From: Bacillota bacterium
GTDB lineage: Bacteria; Bacillota; Clostridia; Lachnospirales; Lachnospiraceae
Direction: 5' to 3'
Assembly (NCBI GenBank): GCA_023414875.1
Contig: JAEZMV010000012.1
Span: 62,001 to 126,000, forward strand
DNA length: 64,000 bases
Positions 7,988-15,457 of the stretch are shown here, one piece after another. The notes beneath the pieces were generated by a model, which saw only the letters and a program-made list of their open reading frames with translations, was not told the origin of the DNA and made no database searches. Made by a program: the position numbers and the translations under genes. Numbering within the stretch: the stretch's first letter is position 1; every line of letters begins with the position of its first letter.

Positions 7988-8188
7988 CTATGCCTCCATT
8001 CTGCCTTTACGAAGCTCCAATATCAGACCTTCCACTATATGTTCCATATTCTTATGCTCCAGAGACGTCAGAACAAGCATATTCAATGCAGCCGTTCGAT
8101 TGACATTCATTTTCCTTGCATATGTATCTACCTCGTATAAAAGTTCCTCAGGCATCCTTAAATTAATTCTTCTTAACGCACAGTTCAT
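7988..8188 (-). CDS. Ribbon-helix-helix (Arc/CopG-like) DNA-binding protein
   Basis: A 66-residue protein whose residues 4-45 look like a ribbon-helix-helix domain: RRINLRMPEELLYEVDTYAR, then KMNVNRTAALNMLVLTSLE. The ATG is chosen at 8188 because AGGAGGTG lies directly before it; an upstream start adds 11 unlikely residues. Such proteins are small repressors of plasmid partition, toxin-antitoxin or transfer genes. It heads a three-gene leftward operon with two unrecognised small proteins. It probably autoregulates, though no operator is obvious. Confidence 0.72.
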   Translation of the reverse strand: MNCALRRINLRMPEELLYEVDTYARKMNVNRTAALNMLVLTSLEHKNMEHIVEGLILELRKGRMEA

Positions 8189-8296
8189 TATCTTTACACC
8201 TCCTATAAACATATTAAGCATATTTTATATCAATAATCAATACCAATATTTACATTTTATGCCAAATCCCCATTAAAGTATTGACAGTATGAACCC

Positions 8297-8396
8297 GAAT
8301 GAGGGTAAAGGACAAGACAGAAAGGGCATTCCAGCCGGATACAAGACAATCCGACCAGTACGCCCTTTGTGCTTCGCACAGTCTAAACCCTCATTC
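8297..8396. other. Multi-branched stem-loop tract 1
   Basis: A closing 10-bp stem GAATGAGGGT/ACCCTCATTC (8297-8306 with 8387-8396) encloses an AGAC/GTCT stem (8315-8318 with 8381-8384). That stem holds two arms: AAAGGGC/GCCCTTT (8321-8327 with 8362-8368), capped by CGGAT/ATCCG, and a tight GTGC-TTC-GCAC hairpin (8369-8379). The fold resembles a cloverleaf. It lies upstream of the leftward ribbon-helix-helix operon, so it could be a leader RNA on that strand or a DNA recognition site. Base composition is clearly richer in GC than the surroundings. Confidence 0.65.
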
Positions 8397-8409
8397 CCCT
8401 ACTATCAAT

Positions 8410-8499
8410 GTTTCACAAATAGTTGCATACCAAGGCGAATGCGGGCGGGTAGAATGAATGCATTCGCCCATGCAACTACCACTTACGTTTTCGTGAAAC
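8410..8499. other. Nested stem-loop tract 2
   Basis: Three nested inverted repeats lie in register: GTTTCAC/GTGAAAC (8410-8416 with 8493-8499), GTTGCAT/ATGCAAC (8422-8428 with 8470-8476), and GGCGAATGC/GCATTCGCC (8434-8442 with 8460-8468). The loop is 17 nt and rich in G. The fold is adjacent to tract 1 and ends 9 bp before direct repeat B. Long nested hairpins like this occur at plasmid or transposon processing sites and in structured RNAs. Confidence 0.65.
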
Positions 8500-8507
8500 T
8501 CGGACAC

Positions 8508-8569
8508 AAGTTTAACGAAAAGTTGTTCTATAATTACAGTCCAACCTAATCGTTAAACTAAGCTGGGTT
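8508..8569. repeat. 62-bp direct repeat, copy B
   Basis: This copy matches 7599-7660 at 56 of 62 positions. The internal palindrome is degraded to AGTTTAACGA/TCGTTAAACT. The two copies delimit a segment of about 0.97 kb. Confidence 0.85.
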
Positions 8570-8629
8570 GTCAATTGAAATAATGCAATTACTAAAACCA
8601 ATGATTTACGTAAATATCGCCTCATATAA

Positions 8630-9013
8630 TTATTCTCCTCTAATCATTTTTTCCAATATGTTTTCGGAGTACGTACTATAATACCATTTATTTTGATCAA
8701 TCTGTAGTACATCTGTTATTATTCCATTTTTCTCATCTGTATTTAATTCAATTAGCTCCCAATCATTATTCCCACCCTCCTTTTTTATTTTATAAAGTTT
8801 TCCTTTATCATTTATAGCAAAAAGGTAATCTTGTCCACTATTTATTATTTTCATTACTATGTAATCGCTACTAATAATAAGGCTTTTATTTAAATTTTGA
8901 TTATATATTTTTATTGAATTATTAGTAGTGTAAAGCATTGTTTGATTAATAAATTTAAAATCATAAATATTTTCATCACTATATAATGTTGCGCGACTCT
9001 TTAGAAGTTCCAC
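8630..9013 (-). pseudogene. Probable gene remnant with propeller-like sequence
   Basis: A 127-residue frame with alternating short strands and tyrosine/asparagine-rich turns (IYDFKFINQTMLYTTNNS, YLFAINDKGKLYKIKK). It resembles a piece of a beta-propeller or WD-like protein. The only start is a GTG without a ribosome binding site, two codons after a stop. It lies next to the transposon at its right. I infer a gene that lost its 5' part, possibly when the element inserted. The family is not identified, and an intact small protein cannot be excluded. Confidence 0.4.
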
Positions 9014-9156
9014 TGATTACAGCTTTACGTCACATTTATTTATCTGAATTTATATTTCTTCTATGACAACGTGTTGTTTTCTGCAGCACGTTATTTTTCT
9101 GTCTACTCCTTGACCTTTCCCTTCTCTTTCCTTATAGTTATCTGGTAACTAAAAAC

Positions 9157-9194
9157 GAGAAGGAGCGTCCCCGACCAAAGTTTCGCTCCTTCTC
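9157..9194. other. 11-bp inverted repeat before the DUF6431 gene
   Basis: GAGAAGGAGCG (9157-9167) pairs perfectly with CGCTCCTTCTC (9184-9194) around a 16-nt loop, 17 nt before the first transposon gene. It could dampen translation or read-in transcription, or be part of the transposon end. The rest of 9014-9211 has a weaker AACGTG/CACGTT dyad at 9069-9093 and nothing else. Confidence 0.55.
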
Positions 9195-9211
9195 TCTCAC
9201 AGAGTCACGCA

Positions 9212-9805
9212 ATGCGTGCCTACATACTAATGATAAGAAAATTTACTCTACTTTGCAAGCTAAATTCTATAGATAATTCCGATTTACACATTTTCATGGA
9301 GGCACAGGCTTCTTTCGTCATTTCTAAGGAAGTCTGCCCCTTCTGCAAAGCCAGGAATCTATGCTCTTTCCACTCTTCTTATGAAAGAGATATGATTGTC
9401 ACCCAGCATGGCACCGTTGTCTGTCACAGTCTTACCATTTCAAGGGTGATCTGTTCATCCTGCGGGCATACCCATGCCATCCTTCCAGATGTTCTGATTC
9501 CCTACGGTTCCTACAGCCTCTTCTTTATTCTCAAGGTTCTGCGCTTATACTTCCTTCGTTCTTACACGGTAGAGAAGCTTTGCTCCAGATATGGAATCAG
9601 CATATCCACCCTGTATGCTTGGGTTCATCTGTTTAAGGAGCAGAAGGCTTTATGGCTTGGAGCCCTTTCTGCTGCGGCAACCTCTCCACTTTCTTTTCTC
9701 TGTCTGCTGATGGATATTCCTTCCTTTCCGGCAAAGTTCTTTCATTCATTTTTCTTTTCATTTCTTCAGCAGTATCGGTTTACGTCACTTTCCCATCTGC
9801 CTTAG
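9212..9805 (+). CDS. DUF6431-type transposon-associated protein
   Basis: A 197-residue protein with a zinc-finger-like N-terminal half: CPFC at about residue 43, a later CSSC, and intervening cysteine and histidine residues. A helix-turn-helix segment follows (TVEKLCSRYGISISTLYAWV). DUF6431 proteins are found beside DDE transposases of Clostridia and probably help bind element ends; this is family context, not proven. The last residues (QQYRFTSLSHLP) lead straight into the deletion junction with the transposase, so the extreme C-terminus may not be original. No convincing ribosome binding site is seen at the first ATG; a later start is possible. Confidence 0.65.
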   Translation: MRAYILMIRKFTLLCKLNSIDNSDLHIFMEAQASFVISKEVCPFCKARNLCSFHSSYERDMIVTQHGTVVCHSLTISRVICSSCGHTHAILPDVLIPYGSYSLFFILKVLRLYFLRSYTVEKLCSRYGISISTLYAWVHLFKEQKALWLGALSAAATSPLSFLCLLMDIPSFPAKFFHSFFFSFLQQYRFTSLSHLP

Positions 9806-9840
9806 CTGATGCCTCTTTCTGCTGGATGCCCTCCACATGA

Positions 9841-10464
9841 TTCCGTGCAGCCTATGGCATCCCGAATAAACTATATCTGGACAACGGCTCACCTTATTCT
9901 AACGAGCAGCTGACTCTGATCTGCGGTTCTATAGGTTCGGTGGAACTTCATACCCCAGTCAGGGATGGTGCCAGCAAGGGAAAAGTGGAACGGAATTTCC
10001 GTACCTTGAAAAACCGCTGGCTGTATGGCGTTGATACCTCACAAATCCAGTCGCTTCAGGAGTTCAATAAGGAACTTGCTTCGTACATAAGAAAACACAA
10101 CACCACCATTCATTCCGGTACGAAAGAAACACCTCTTGACCGTTTCATGAAGACGAGTTCCCATATCCGCACTCCTAAATCCTCGGATTGGCTGGAGGAA
10201 TGTTTTCACAACCGTATCTCCCGAAAGGTAAATAACGACTCCTGTATTTCTATTGATGGTACCTACTATGATGCTCCCATGCAGTTCATAAATATGAAGG
10301 TGGAAGTCCGCTATCTGCCTGATCGCATGGAAGATGCCTACATCCTATACGAAGGCATCTATTATCCCTTACGTCCCACGGATAAGGTAGCAAACTCTAA
10401 AACCAGACGTAACAATCTTCCCGTTATCGATTATTCAAAGAGAGGAGTGGGTGTCAATGTATAA
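9841..10464 (+). pseudogene. 3' part of an integrase-core (DDE) transposase
   Basis: The frame opens after a TGA with FRAAYGIPNKLYLDNGSPYS, the second-aspartate region of an rve/DDE domain. It continues with GASKGKVERNF, which carries the catalytic glutamate, and a Mu-type C-terminal beta-barrel segment. The first catalytic aspartate and the entire N-terminal DNA-binding region are missing. About 208 codons remain of an expected 400 or so. The junction at about 9800-9840 joins the DUF6431 gene directly to mid-transposase, implying an internal deletion. Any translation would have to start at the GTG at 9940 and would lack catalysis. Confidence 0.85.
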
Positions 10465-11263
10465 AAGCTACTATGGGCTCTCTTTTAATCCTTTTGACAA
10501 GCAATACCTCAGGGAAGCGGATTGTTTTATGTCTCATGATCATAAGGAAATGACAGCCCGGCTTAATTACCTGAAAGATATCCGTGGTATTGGTGTCTTT
10601 ACGGCCCGCCCAGGCATGGGGAAATCATTTGCCTTACGTTGTTTTGCGAAAACACTGAATACCAACCTATTCCAGATGGAATACATCTGCCTGTCCACCA
10701 TCTCCGTAGGGGAATTCTACAGACAGTTTTGTGCCTGTCTCGGTGTGGATGCGAACGGCGGTAAGACCGGTATGTTCAAAGCCATCCAGGAGCGGATTTA
10801 CTATCTTTATAAAGAGAAACGTAAGCCCATGATTATCGCTATCGATGAAGCACAGTATTTAGGTTCCGGTATCTTAAAGGATATCAAGATGATCATGAAT
10901 CACGGCTATGATTCCCTTAACTGCTTTACACTAATACTTGCCGGAGAACCGTATCTGAATAATATCCTGGAAAAACCAGTTCACGAAGCCTTAAAACAGC
11001 GTATTACCGTTCATTACAACTACGAAGGCCTGAATGACCTTGAAATTGCAGATTATATCATCCACAAACTTACTACTGCCGGAGCTTCCCGCTCCATCAT
11101 CGAAGAAGCAGCCCTCAGTGCGGTTCATGGCTACTGCCAAGGAAATCCCCGTCTAATTGACAACCTGATGACGGATGCACTTGCTTTGGGTGCGCAGCTG
11201 GACAAGAAAGCCATCGATGCCGATGTAATTCTCGCTGCAATCAATGCACAGGCTCTTCATTAA
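10457..11263 (+). CDS. AAA ATPase of ExeA/TniB type, transposition partner
   Basis: A 268-residue ATPase. The Walker A motif is FTARPGMGKSFALR (around residues 48-61), Walker B is MIIAIDEAQYL, and there is a sensor-like arginine region HEALKQRITVHYNYEGL. It begins with YKSYYGLSFNPFDK, the typical opening of ExeA-like transposon ATPases. These bind target DNA and recruit or stimulate the transposase. The ATG at 10457 follows AGAGGAG and overlaps the transposase stop by 8 nt, which indicates translational coupling. It appears intact, unlike its partner. Confidence 0.88.
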   Translation: MYKSYYGLSFNPFDKQYLREADCFMSHDHKEMTARLNYLKDIRGIGVFTARPGMGKSFALRCFAKTLNTNLFQMEYICLSTISVGEFYRQFCACLGVDANGGKTGMFKAIQERIYYLYKEKRKPMIIAIDEAQYLGSGILKDIKMIMNHGYDSLNCFTLILAGEPYLNNILEKPVHEALKQRITVHYNYEGLNDLEIADYIIHKLTTAGASRSIIEEAALSAVHGYCQGNPRLIDNLMTDALALGAQLDKKAIDADVILAAINAQALH

Positions 11264-11310
11264 GTTGACTGAAAATATCAGGTTCTTAAGGCTGTGGCAT
11301 TAGTCATGGC

Positions 11311-11369
11311 CTTATCAAATCTAAAGGATTCCCTCAAGATTTGATAAGACTACGACAGCATGTCGTAGT
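11311..11369. other. Two consecutive stem-loops after the transposon ATPase
   Basis: CTTATCAAATCT/AGATTTGATAAG (11311-11322 with 11337-11348) is followed at once by ACTACGACA-GCA-TGTCGTAGT (11349-11369). Both stems are perfect and neither has a T run. They probably belong to the transposon right end or are recombination sites. Confidence 0.6.
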
Positions 11370-11470
11370 TACCGACGATACTCTGTTGTGCAGGTCAGAG
11401 TGTGTTGTTATCTGCATAAACTTCCAGAAAATAATGTGTAGTTTGTGCCGACTAGAGTGCGTCGCTTAAC

Positions 11471-11541
11471 ACTAATGCGCAGACATTGAAAAAATTAAAG
11501 CAGATACTATAATTAGGGTATCTGCTTTTTTGCGCATTAGT
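11471..11541 (+). terminator. Hairpin terminator nested in an 11-bp inverted repeat
   Basis: AGCAGATAC (11499-11507) and GTATCTGCT (11518-11526) form a stem followed by TTTTT. Outside it, ACTAATGCGCA (11471-11481) and TGCGCATTAGT (11531-11541) are perfect inverted repeats. The inner part works as a terminator for rightward transcription; the outer pair may mark an element boundary. Confidence 0.7.
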
Positions 11542-11561
11542 TCGTATAATTCTCTATTCAA

Positions 11562-11601
11562 AAAGCGTATAAAACATAAATTTTAATGTTTCATACGCTT
11601 T
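11562..11601 (-). terminator. Leftward terminator of the XRE-type remnant
   Basis: A 16-bp stem with one G-T pair: AAAGCGTATAAAACAT (11562-11577) against ATGTTTCATACGCTTT (11586-11601). On the minus strand it is followed by a T run and lies just after the stop codon of the remnant. Confidence 0.7.
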
Positions 11602-11674
11602 AATCATTTATATATTCGGCTATATCTTCTACCCTACATCTTAATACCTTACATAAATTATTGACTGTGATCAT
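11600..11674 (-). pseudogene. C-terminal scrap of an XRE (Cro/CI) helix-turn-helix regulator
   Basis: The 24 codons read VNNLCKVLRCRVEDIAEYIND before the stop. This matches the recognisable tail of small XRE regulators (LCKALNC..GDI..Y.P). No ribosome binding site or upstream helix-turn-helix is present, and a good terminator follows, so only the 3' end of a former gene survives. From here to 11807 nothing else is coding. Confidence 0.5.
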
Positions 11675-11807
11675 TTAATTATTTTTATTATTCTTAACCT
11701 GTCAATCTGACCTTTGCTGAAATGGTATTCATGGAGGCTTTTTATAATCGAAGTGCACTACTGCTTACTCTATTTGTCCCAGCATAGCTGAGGGATTAAG
11801 ATGGTCA

Positions 11808-12506
11808 TTAATTGGTAACACTCCTATCATATTCACTTGATAATAAATCTAAAAACATATCTACGGGAACAGTTGGATATGTAGCTTCCTTACTAGTCAC
11901 TTCAGTGGAAACTGAATCACCAAGCTGCTCTCCAGCTAAAATGTAAAGCTCCTCTAAAGATCTTTCCACAGCTGTCCAGTCGGATTTATTCATATTTGTA
12001 TTTCCGTGCCACATAAGACCTAGCGGTGTAACGGTGCCACTGCTCACAGTTAGCAGGGCATTCGGATGTAGGATGGCGCCTTTATCATCAAGCAAAAGAA
12101 TGACCTCATCTAAAACATCAACATATGGATAGCCATCCACTTGATAAATATGTGTATCCGTTTCTCCTCCCATTTCCAAATATATCACAGTTCCATCATT
12201 ATCTCCCTTTATTGTATCAACTACGCGAATTGTCACCTCACGGTAATACTCTTGAACGAGCCGACCATCTGATGTATATCCTTCATGCACTTTCGTTTCA
12301 GATTTATTCATAACAATACCGTGAACAATTGTTGAAGCTTTATTAATAGCATCCTCTGCAGTGTATCCGATCCATGCCAAATGCGAGGTTGAAATTTCTT
12401 TTTCATCCTTTTTTAATGATCCCGCTAAAGAATAAACAAGTGCATAAGAGAGGATGATAAAAGTAAAAGTGAAACAAATAATTTTTAAGTTTGTGATTTT
12501 TTTCAT
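11808..12506 (-). CDS. Exported or membrane-anchored protein, function unknown
   Basis: A 232-residue protein. One hydrophobic segment (residues about 7-29, IICFTFTFIILSYALVYSLA) is a signal anchor or uncleaved signal peptide. The outer part has repeated beta-strand stretches (EVTIRVVDTIKGDNDGTVIY, YVDVLDEVILLLDDKG) and a conserved-looking VSSGTVTPLGLMWHG. The ribosome binding site GGAGGG lies 8 nt before the ATG. I do not recognise a family. It is a single gene, with no obvious terminator and a possible weak stem CCCTCAGC/GCTGGGA near 11785. Confidence 0.7.
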   Translation of the reverse strand: MKKITNLKIICFTFTFIILSYALVYSLAGSLKKDEKEISTSHLAWIGYTAEDAINKASTIVHGIVMNKSETKVHEGYTSDGRLVQEYYREVTIRVVDTIKGDNDGTVIYLEMGGETDTHIYQVDGYPYVDVLDEVILLLDDKGAILHPNALLTVSSGTVTPLGLMWHGNTNMNKSDWTAVERSLEELYILAGEQLGDSVSTEVTSKEATYPTVPVDMFLDLLSSEYDRSVTN

Positions 12507-12955
12507 CTTTGTTCCCTCCTTACTGATAGGTTATTATGTACGAAAAAGTATCATATGGCTGCCGTGCAAAGCTGGCTAGCAAATCGGAAGATATATTTTT
12601 TATAGTTCTTTTTATTTCTCATAAACCCTTGATCCCATTCTAATATAACTTCAATAACATCAGATAATTGTATCAAGAGATAATGCATTATTATTCAGGC
12701 TGTTTGCATACTCTATGTAATATTATATAAATTGATATACGACAACAGACTCAAATGCAATATTATTAATTATCTTATTTTCTATAGCCAGTATCGAATC
12801 AGTAATCGTATTTACATTCGGCATTCCTATTTCTCCTAATGTGTTTTATTATTTTAATAACTTCATATTTTATTTTTTAGTATTCTGACGTAGCCGTCAT
12901 CACAGTTCCAACTAAAGATCTTGCTCTTGGAGATTATATCCATCAACATATGCTA
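12507..12955. other. Intergenic region without a supported gene
   Basis: AT-rich spacer between two leftward genes. It presumably carries the promoter of the 232-residue gene, but no clear -35/-10 pair could be fixed. A rightward open stretch near 12893-12955 (DVAVITVPTKDLALG) has no start codon and is not called. Confidence 0.5.
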
Positions 12956-14896
12956 CTACTTTTTTTCCTCAAACTCTGTGATCAGCCGGTCAAACCGTGC
13001 GGTGAATGCACTGATGTAGTCACCGTTTTTAATGTCCACTCCAGCGATGTCTAACATCTCTACAACATTACCGCTGTTACCTGCTTCCAAGAAGGCAAGA
13101 TAGTCCTCCACTGCGCTCTTGTCGCCCGACTGAATGCGATCGGCGATATTGCAGGCTGCGGCAATGCCCACAGCGTACTGATAGACGTAAAAGCCGTAAT
13201 AAAAGTGAGGAATCCGAGCCCAGCCGCCAGCATTAGAATCAGTTAAGGTATATGACTCTCCAAAGCGGTCTTTAGCAACTTGTGTCCACAACTCATCAAG
13301 CTTGTCGGCGGTCAAGACACCTCCATTTTGTACTATCCAGGCTGCCATCTCTTGGAATCGGGCATAATAGGTCTGAACGAAGAATGTGCTATATAGCATA
13401 GACATTTGTTGGGCGGCGTAATACTGTCGCTCCTCTTCTGTCTTGGCATGCTTAATTAGGTAGTCCGAGAGTAGCAGCTCATTTAAGATGCTGGCCACCT
13501 CACTGGTCAGGCCAGTGACATTCTGATTGTAGTTACTCTCTTGGGTTTGAGAGTATAGCATATGTACCGCATGACCCAGCTCATGAGTCAAGGTAGAAAT
13601 ACTGTTAAAATCATCCGTGTAGTTAAGCAGAATATAGGGGTGCGTGCCGGGTATCGACAGGGTAAAGGCACCGGTGGACTTGTTCTCGGCTGGGTAGACG
13701 TCGATAGCATCACCCGAGAGCATTACGTCCAACCTTTTAGCATAATCTTCTCCTAATGGTGCCAACGCTTCCTTCACAAGCTTCTGTGCGTCCAAGTAGG
13801 AGTATTCTGTGCCGGGGTCCTTAGCGATACTTACGTTCGTCTCAAAGCTATATAGTGTTGTAACGCCCAAAGACTTTTTGAGCAGCGTGAAATATCGATC
13901 CAACGCAGGCTTTGCTTGATTCGCAGCAGATAGGACACCGTGATAAACTGAAATAGGTGTATTCTCTGGAATCAGGCTTGCCTCAAGCGCTGAGCCGTAC
14001 TTGTGGCTGGCAGCACTCTGATTTACAGCAGTATAATAATTATGCATATTTTGTGCCAAGGTATTGCGAAATTGGTTATAAGGCTGCATCATGGCATTGG
14101 AGTATGCAATACGAAATTCCTGTGGATACTCTTTATTGCAAGCAGCGGGATAATTGTTTTTGTTCGCCGGACGCTCGGTCCCATCAGGAAATTTGATATT
14201 CGGAAAGGTTAAGTCGCTATCCACGAGTGCAAAATATAGGTTATAAGCTCCAGCCTGCAACTGATAGACCGGCTGCAAGAGCTGTTCCTCCGACTCTGGT
14301 AGCGTGTAGGTGCTCATTACACGGTCACGGTCGAACCTGGTAAGATAAGGCTTCATACGTGAATCCTCCGCCACCGTGTCCAGGAAGCTGTCACTGTTTG
14401 CAAGCAGTTCCGGCAGAGCAAAGGCGGTGTCGATGTAAAACTTGGAAGATAAATTTACCCAACCGGATCGCTCCTTGGCCTCACTATCGGACTGATCCTT
14501 ATACACCTGTAACATTGCATAAGCTTCCAACCTCCTTAACAAACGGTCTGCCTCATCAATGCCTTTGTAGTAGCTGATTACACCATCCACAGTAGAGAGC
14601 TTACCGCGCAAGGCAGCAATGTCTTTGATTTGAGTCATCATCCGTGAAAAATCCTCTCCAATCGCTACTTCATCCGGGTAAATAGAACTTAAATCCCATG
14701 AGATTTCCTGAGGGGCTACGGTTTTTGTCGGAGTTGCAGCTTCTGACGGGGTTGCGCCTTCTGTCGGAGTTGCAGCTTCTGTCGGGATTGCGGCTTCTGT
14801 TGGTACTTTGTTTGTTTTTAGTCCTTTAGTCTGGTTACATGCGGTAAAAGGCAGTGCCATCACAAGCACCAAGAAGAACGAGATAATTCGTTTCAT
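12956..14896 (-). CDS. pepF: Oligoendopeptidase F-type M3 metallopeptidase, lipoprotein form
   Basis: A zinc endopeptidase of the M3B/PepF family that trims short peptides. The HExxH motif is in STLTHELGHAVHMLYS (about residue 440), followed by GLTSEVASILNE with the third zinc ligand. PepF is normally cytosolic and about 600 residues. This 646-residue protein instead starts with a signal peptide and a lipobox (MALPFTACNQTK). A degenerate repeat rich in Pro-Thr-Glu-Ala (PTEAAIPTEAATPTEGA and so on, residues 32-65) follows, a typical spacer for a surface lipoprotein. It should act outside the membrane on imported or exported peptides. The N-terminal repeat could vary in copy number. Confidence 0.9.
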   Translation of the reverse strand: MKRIISFFLVLVMALPFTACNQTKGLKTNKVPTEAAIPTEAATPTEGATPSEAATPTKTVAPQEISWDLSSIYPDEVAIGEDFSRMMTQIKDIAALRGKLSTVDGVISYYKGIDEADRLLRRLEAYAMLQVYKDQSDSEAKERSGWVNLSSKFYIDTAFALPELLANSDSFLDTVAEDSRMKPYLTRFDRDRVMSTYTLPESEEQLLQPVYQLQAGAYNLYFALVDSDLTFPNIKFPDGTERPANKNNYPAACNKEYPQEFRIAYSNAMMQPYNQFRNTLAQNMHNYYTAVNQSAASHKYGSALEASLIPENTPISVYHGVLSAANQAKPALDRYFTLLKKSLGVTTLYSFETNVSIAKDPGTEYSYLDAQKLVKEALAPLGEDYAKRLDVMLSGDAIDVYPAENKSTGAFTLSIPGTHPYILLNYTDDFNSISTLTHELGHAVHMLYSQTQESNYNQNVTGLTSEVASILNELLLSDYLIKHAKTEEERQYYAAQQMSMLYSTFFVQTYYARFQEMAAWIVQNGGVLTADKLDELWTQVAKDRFGESYTLTDSNAGGWARIPHFYYGFYVYQYAVGIAAACNIADRIQSGDKSAVEDYLAFLEAGNSGNVVEMLDIAGVDIKNGDYISAFTARFDRLITEFEEKK

Positions 14897-15396
14897 GAAT
14901 AATTACTCCTAGTATAGTAATGATATAGCTACAAGAGCTATATAGTTAATAAGTTTCTATATCAGATAACAAAGAAGGAGTTCTTCCTTAATCAGTTGTT
15001 ATCCTATAAATATCATGTCTGACTGTTCCAGATAGACACCAGACTTTTCATAAAGTATAATCCTCTAAGATAGGACAAATAATGTATTTCTCCTTGGGAA
15101 GTCAGTTCCTACTGGCCATACTTATATAAAGTCAATTAGTCCATTCAATGAGGTTTTATGATTCTTTAAAACTTAAATTTTCTTACTTTCATAATCGCTA
15201 TAATCAGTATTTCATCTCTTATAATGACAACAGATTTATTATACCATATTTTGTAATTAATCAATATTATTTTATCAATTATGAGTAAAAAATGAGGAAA
15301 AGGGAGAAATCAAGTCTGATTTATGGACGGTGTCAGACGATATCGCATAGGATGGAAGTATCTTCGGTTCATATAGCTGCAGACTCAAGTTCACTG
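14897..15396. other. Long intergenic leader region upstream of pepF
   Basis: About 500 bp without a gene. If the promoter at 15238-15265 serves pepF, the transcript has a leader of about 330 nt. In it, GATAACA/TGTTATC with AAGGA/TCCTT-type pairs (about 14965-15003) and TATAGCT/AGCTATA (about 14921-14941) can fold. No riboswitch consensus was recognised. Confidence 0.4.
15238..15265 (-). promoter_or_regulatory. Extended -10 promoter, probably for pepF
   Basis: On the minus strand TGGTATAAT (with -10 TATAAT at 15243-15238) lies 15-16 bp after TTGATT/ATTGAT. The 20-bp stretch spanning it (15238-15257) is identical to one at 23225-23244 upstream of the GNAT gene. Confidence 0.55.
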
Positions 15397-15425
15397 TTGT
15401 ATTTTTAATTAACAAGTCATATAAT
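15397..15425 (+). promoter_or_regulatory. Promoter of the TetR operon
   Basis: TTGTAT (15397-15402), a 17-bp spacer and TATAAT (15420-15425). Transcription would start inside the adjacent palindrome. Confidence 0.75.
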
Positions 15426-15445
15426 TAAATGAACATGTTCATTTA
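15426..15445 (+). promoter_or_regulatory. Perfect 20-bp palindrome, TetR operator candidate
   Basis: TAAATGAACATGTTCATTTA is its own reverse complement and abuts the -10 box, 12 bp before the tetR start. Placement over the transcription start is typical of TetR autorepression. Confidence 0.8.
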
Positions 15446-15457
15446 GAGGGGGATGGT

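Larger units (their letters stand above)
9071..11460 (+). mobile_element. Degenerate DDE transposon: DUF6431 protein, broken transposase, AAA ATPase
   Basis: Three rightward genes define the element: a zinc-binding DUF6431 gene, the 3' half of a DDE transposase and an ExeA/TniB-like ATPase overlapping it. Boundaries are approximate. A 15-bp motif GTGTTGTTTTCTGCA (9071-9085) recurs with one change at 11402-11416, outside both ends of the coding part. Hairpins lie near both ends. No clean terminal inverted repeats or target duplication could be found by eye. With its transposase truncated the copy should be immobile on its own. Confidence 0.7.

Noticed and set aside
8289..8549. Rightward open frame of 86 codons across the structured tract
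   Set aside because: It coincides with perfect inverted repeats, has no ribosome binding site and unnatural composition; the DNA or RNA structure explains the openness.
9652..9840. Open frame overlapping the end of the DUF6431 gene
   Set aside because: It is the remnant frame at the transposase deletion junction and ends in TGA directly before the truncated DDE domain.
12890..12955. Startless stretch reading DVAVITVPTKDLALG
   Set aside because: Too short, preceded by a stop and followed by another gene's 3' end; could be chance.
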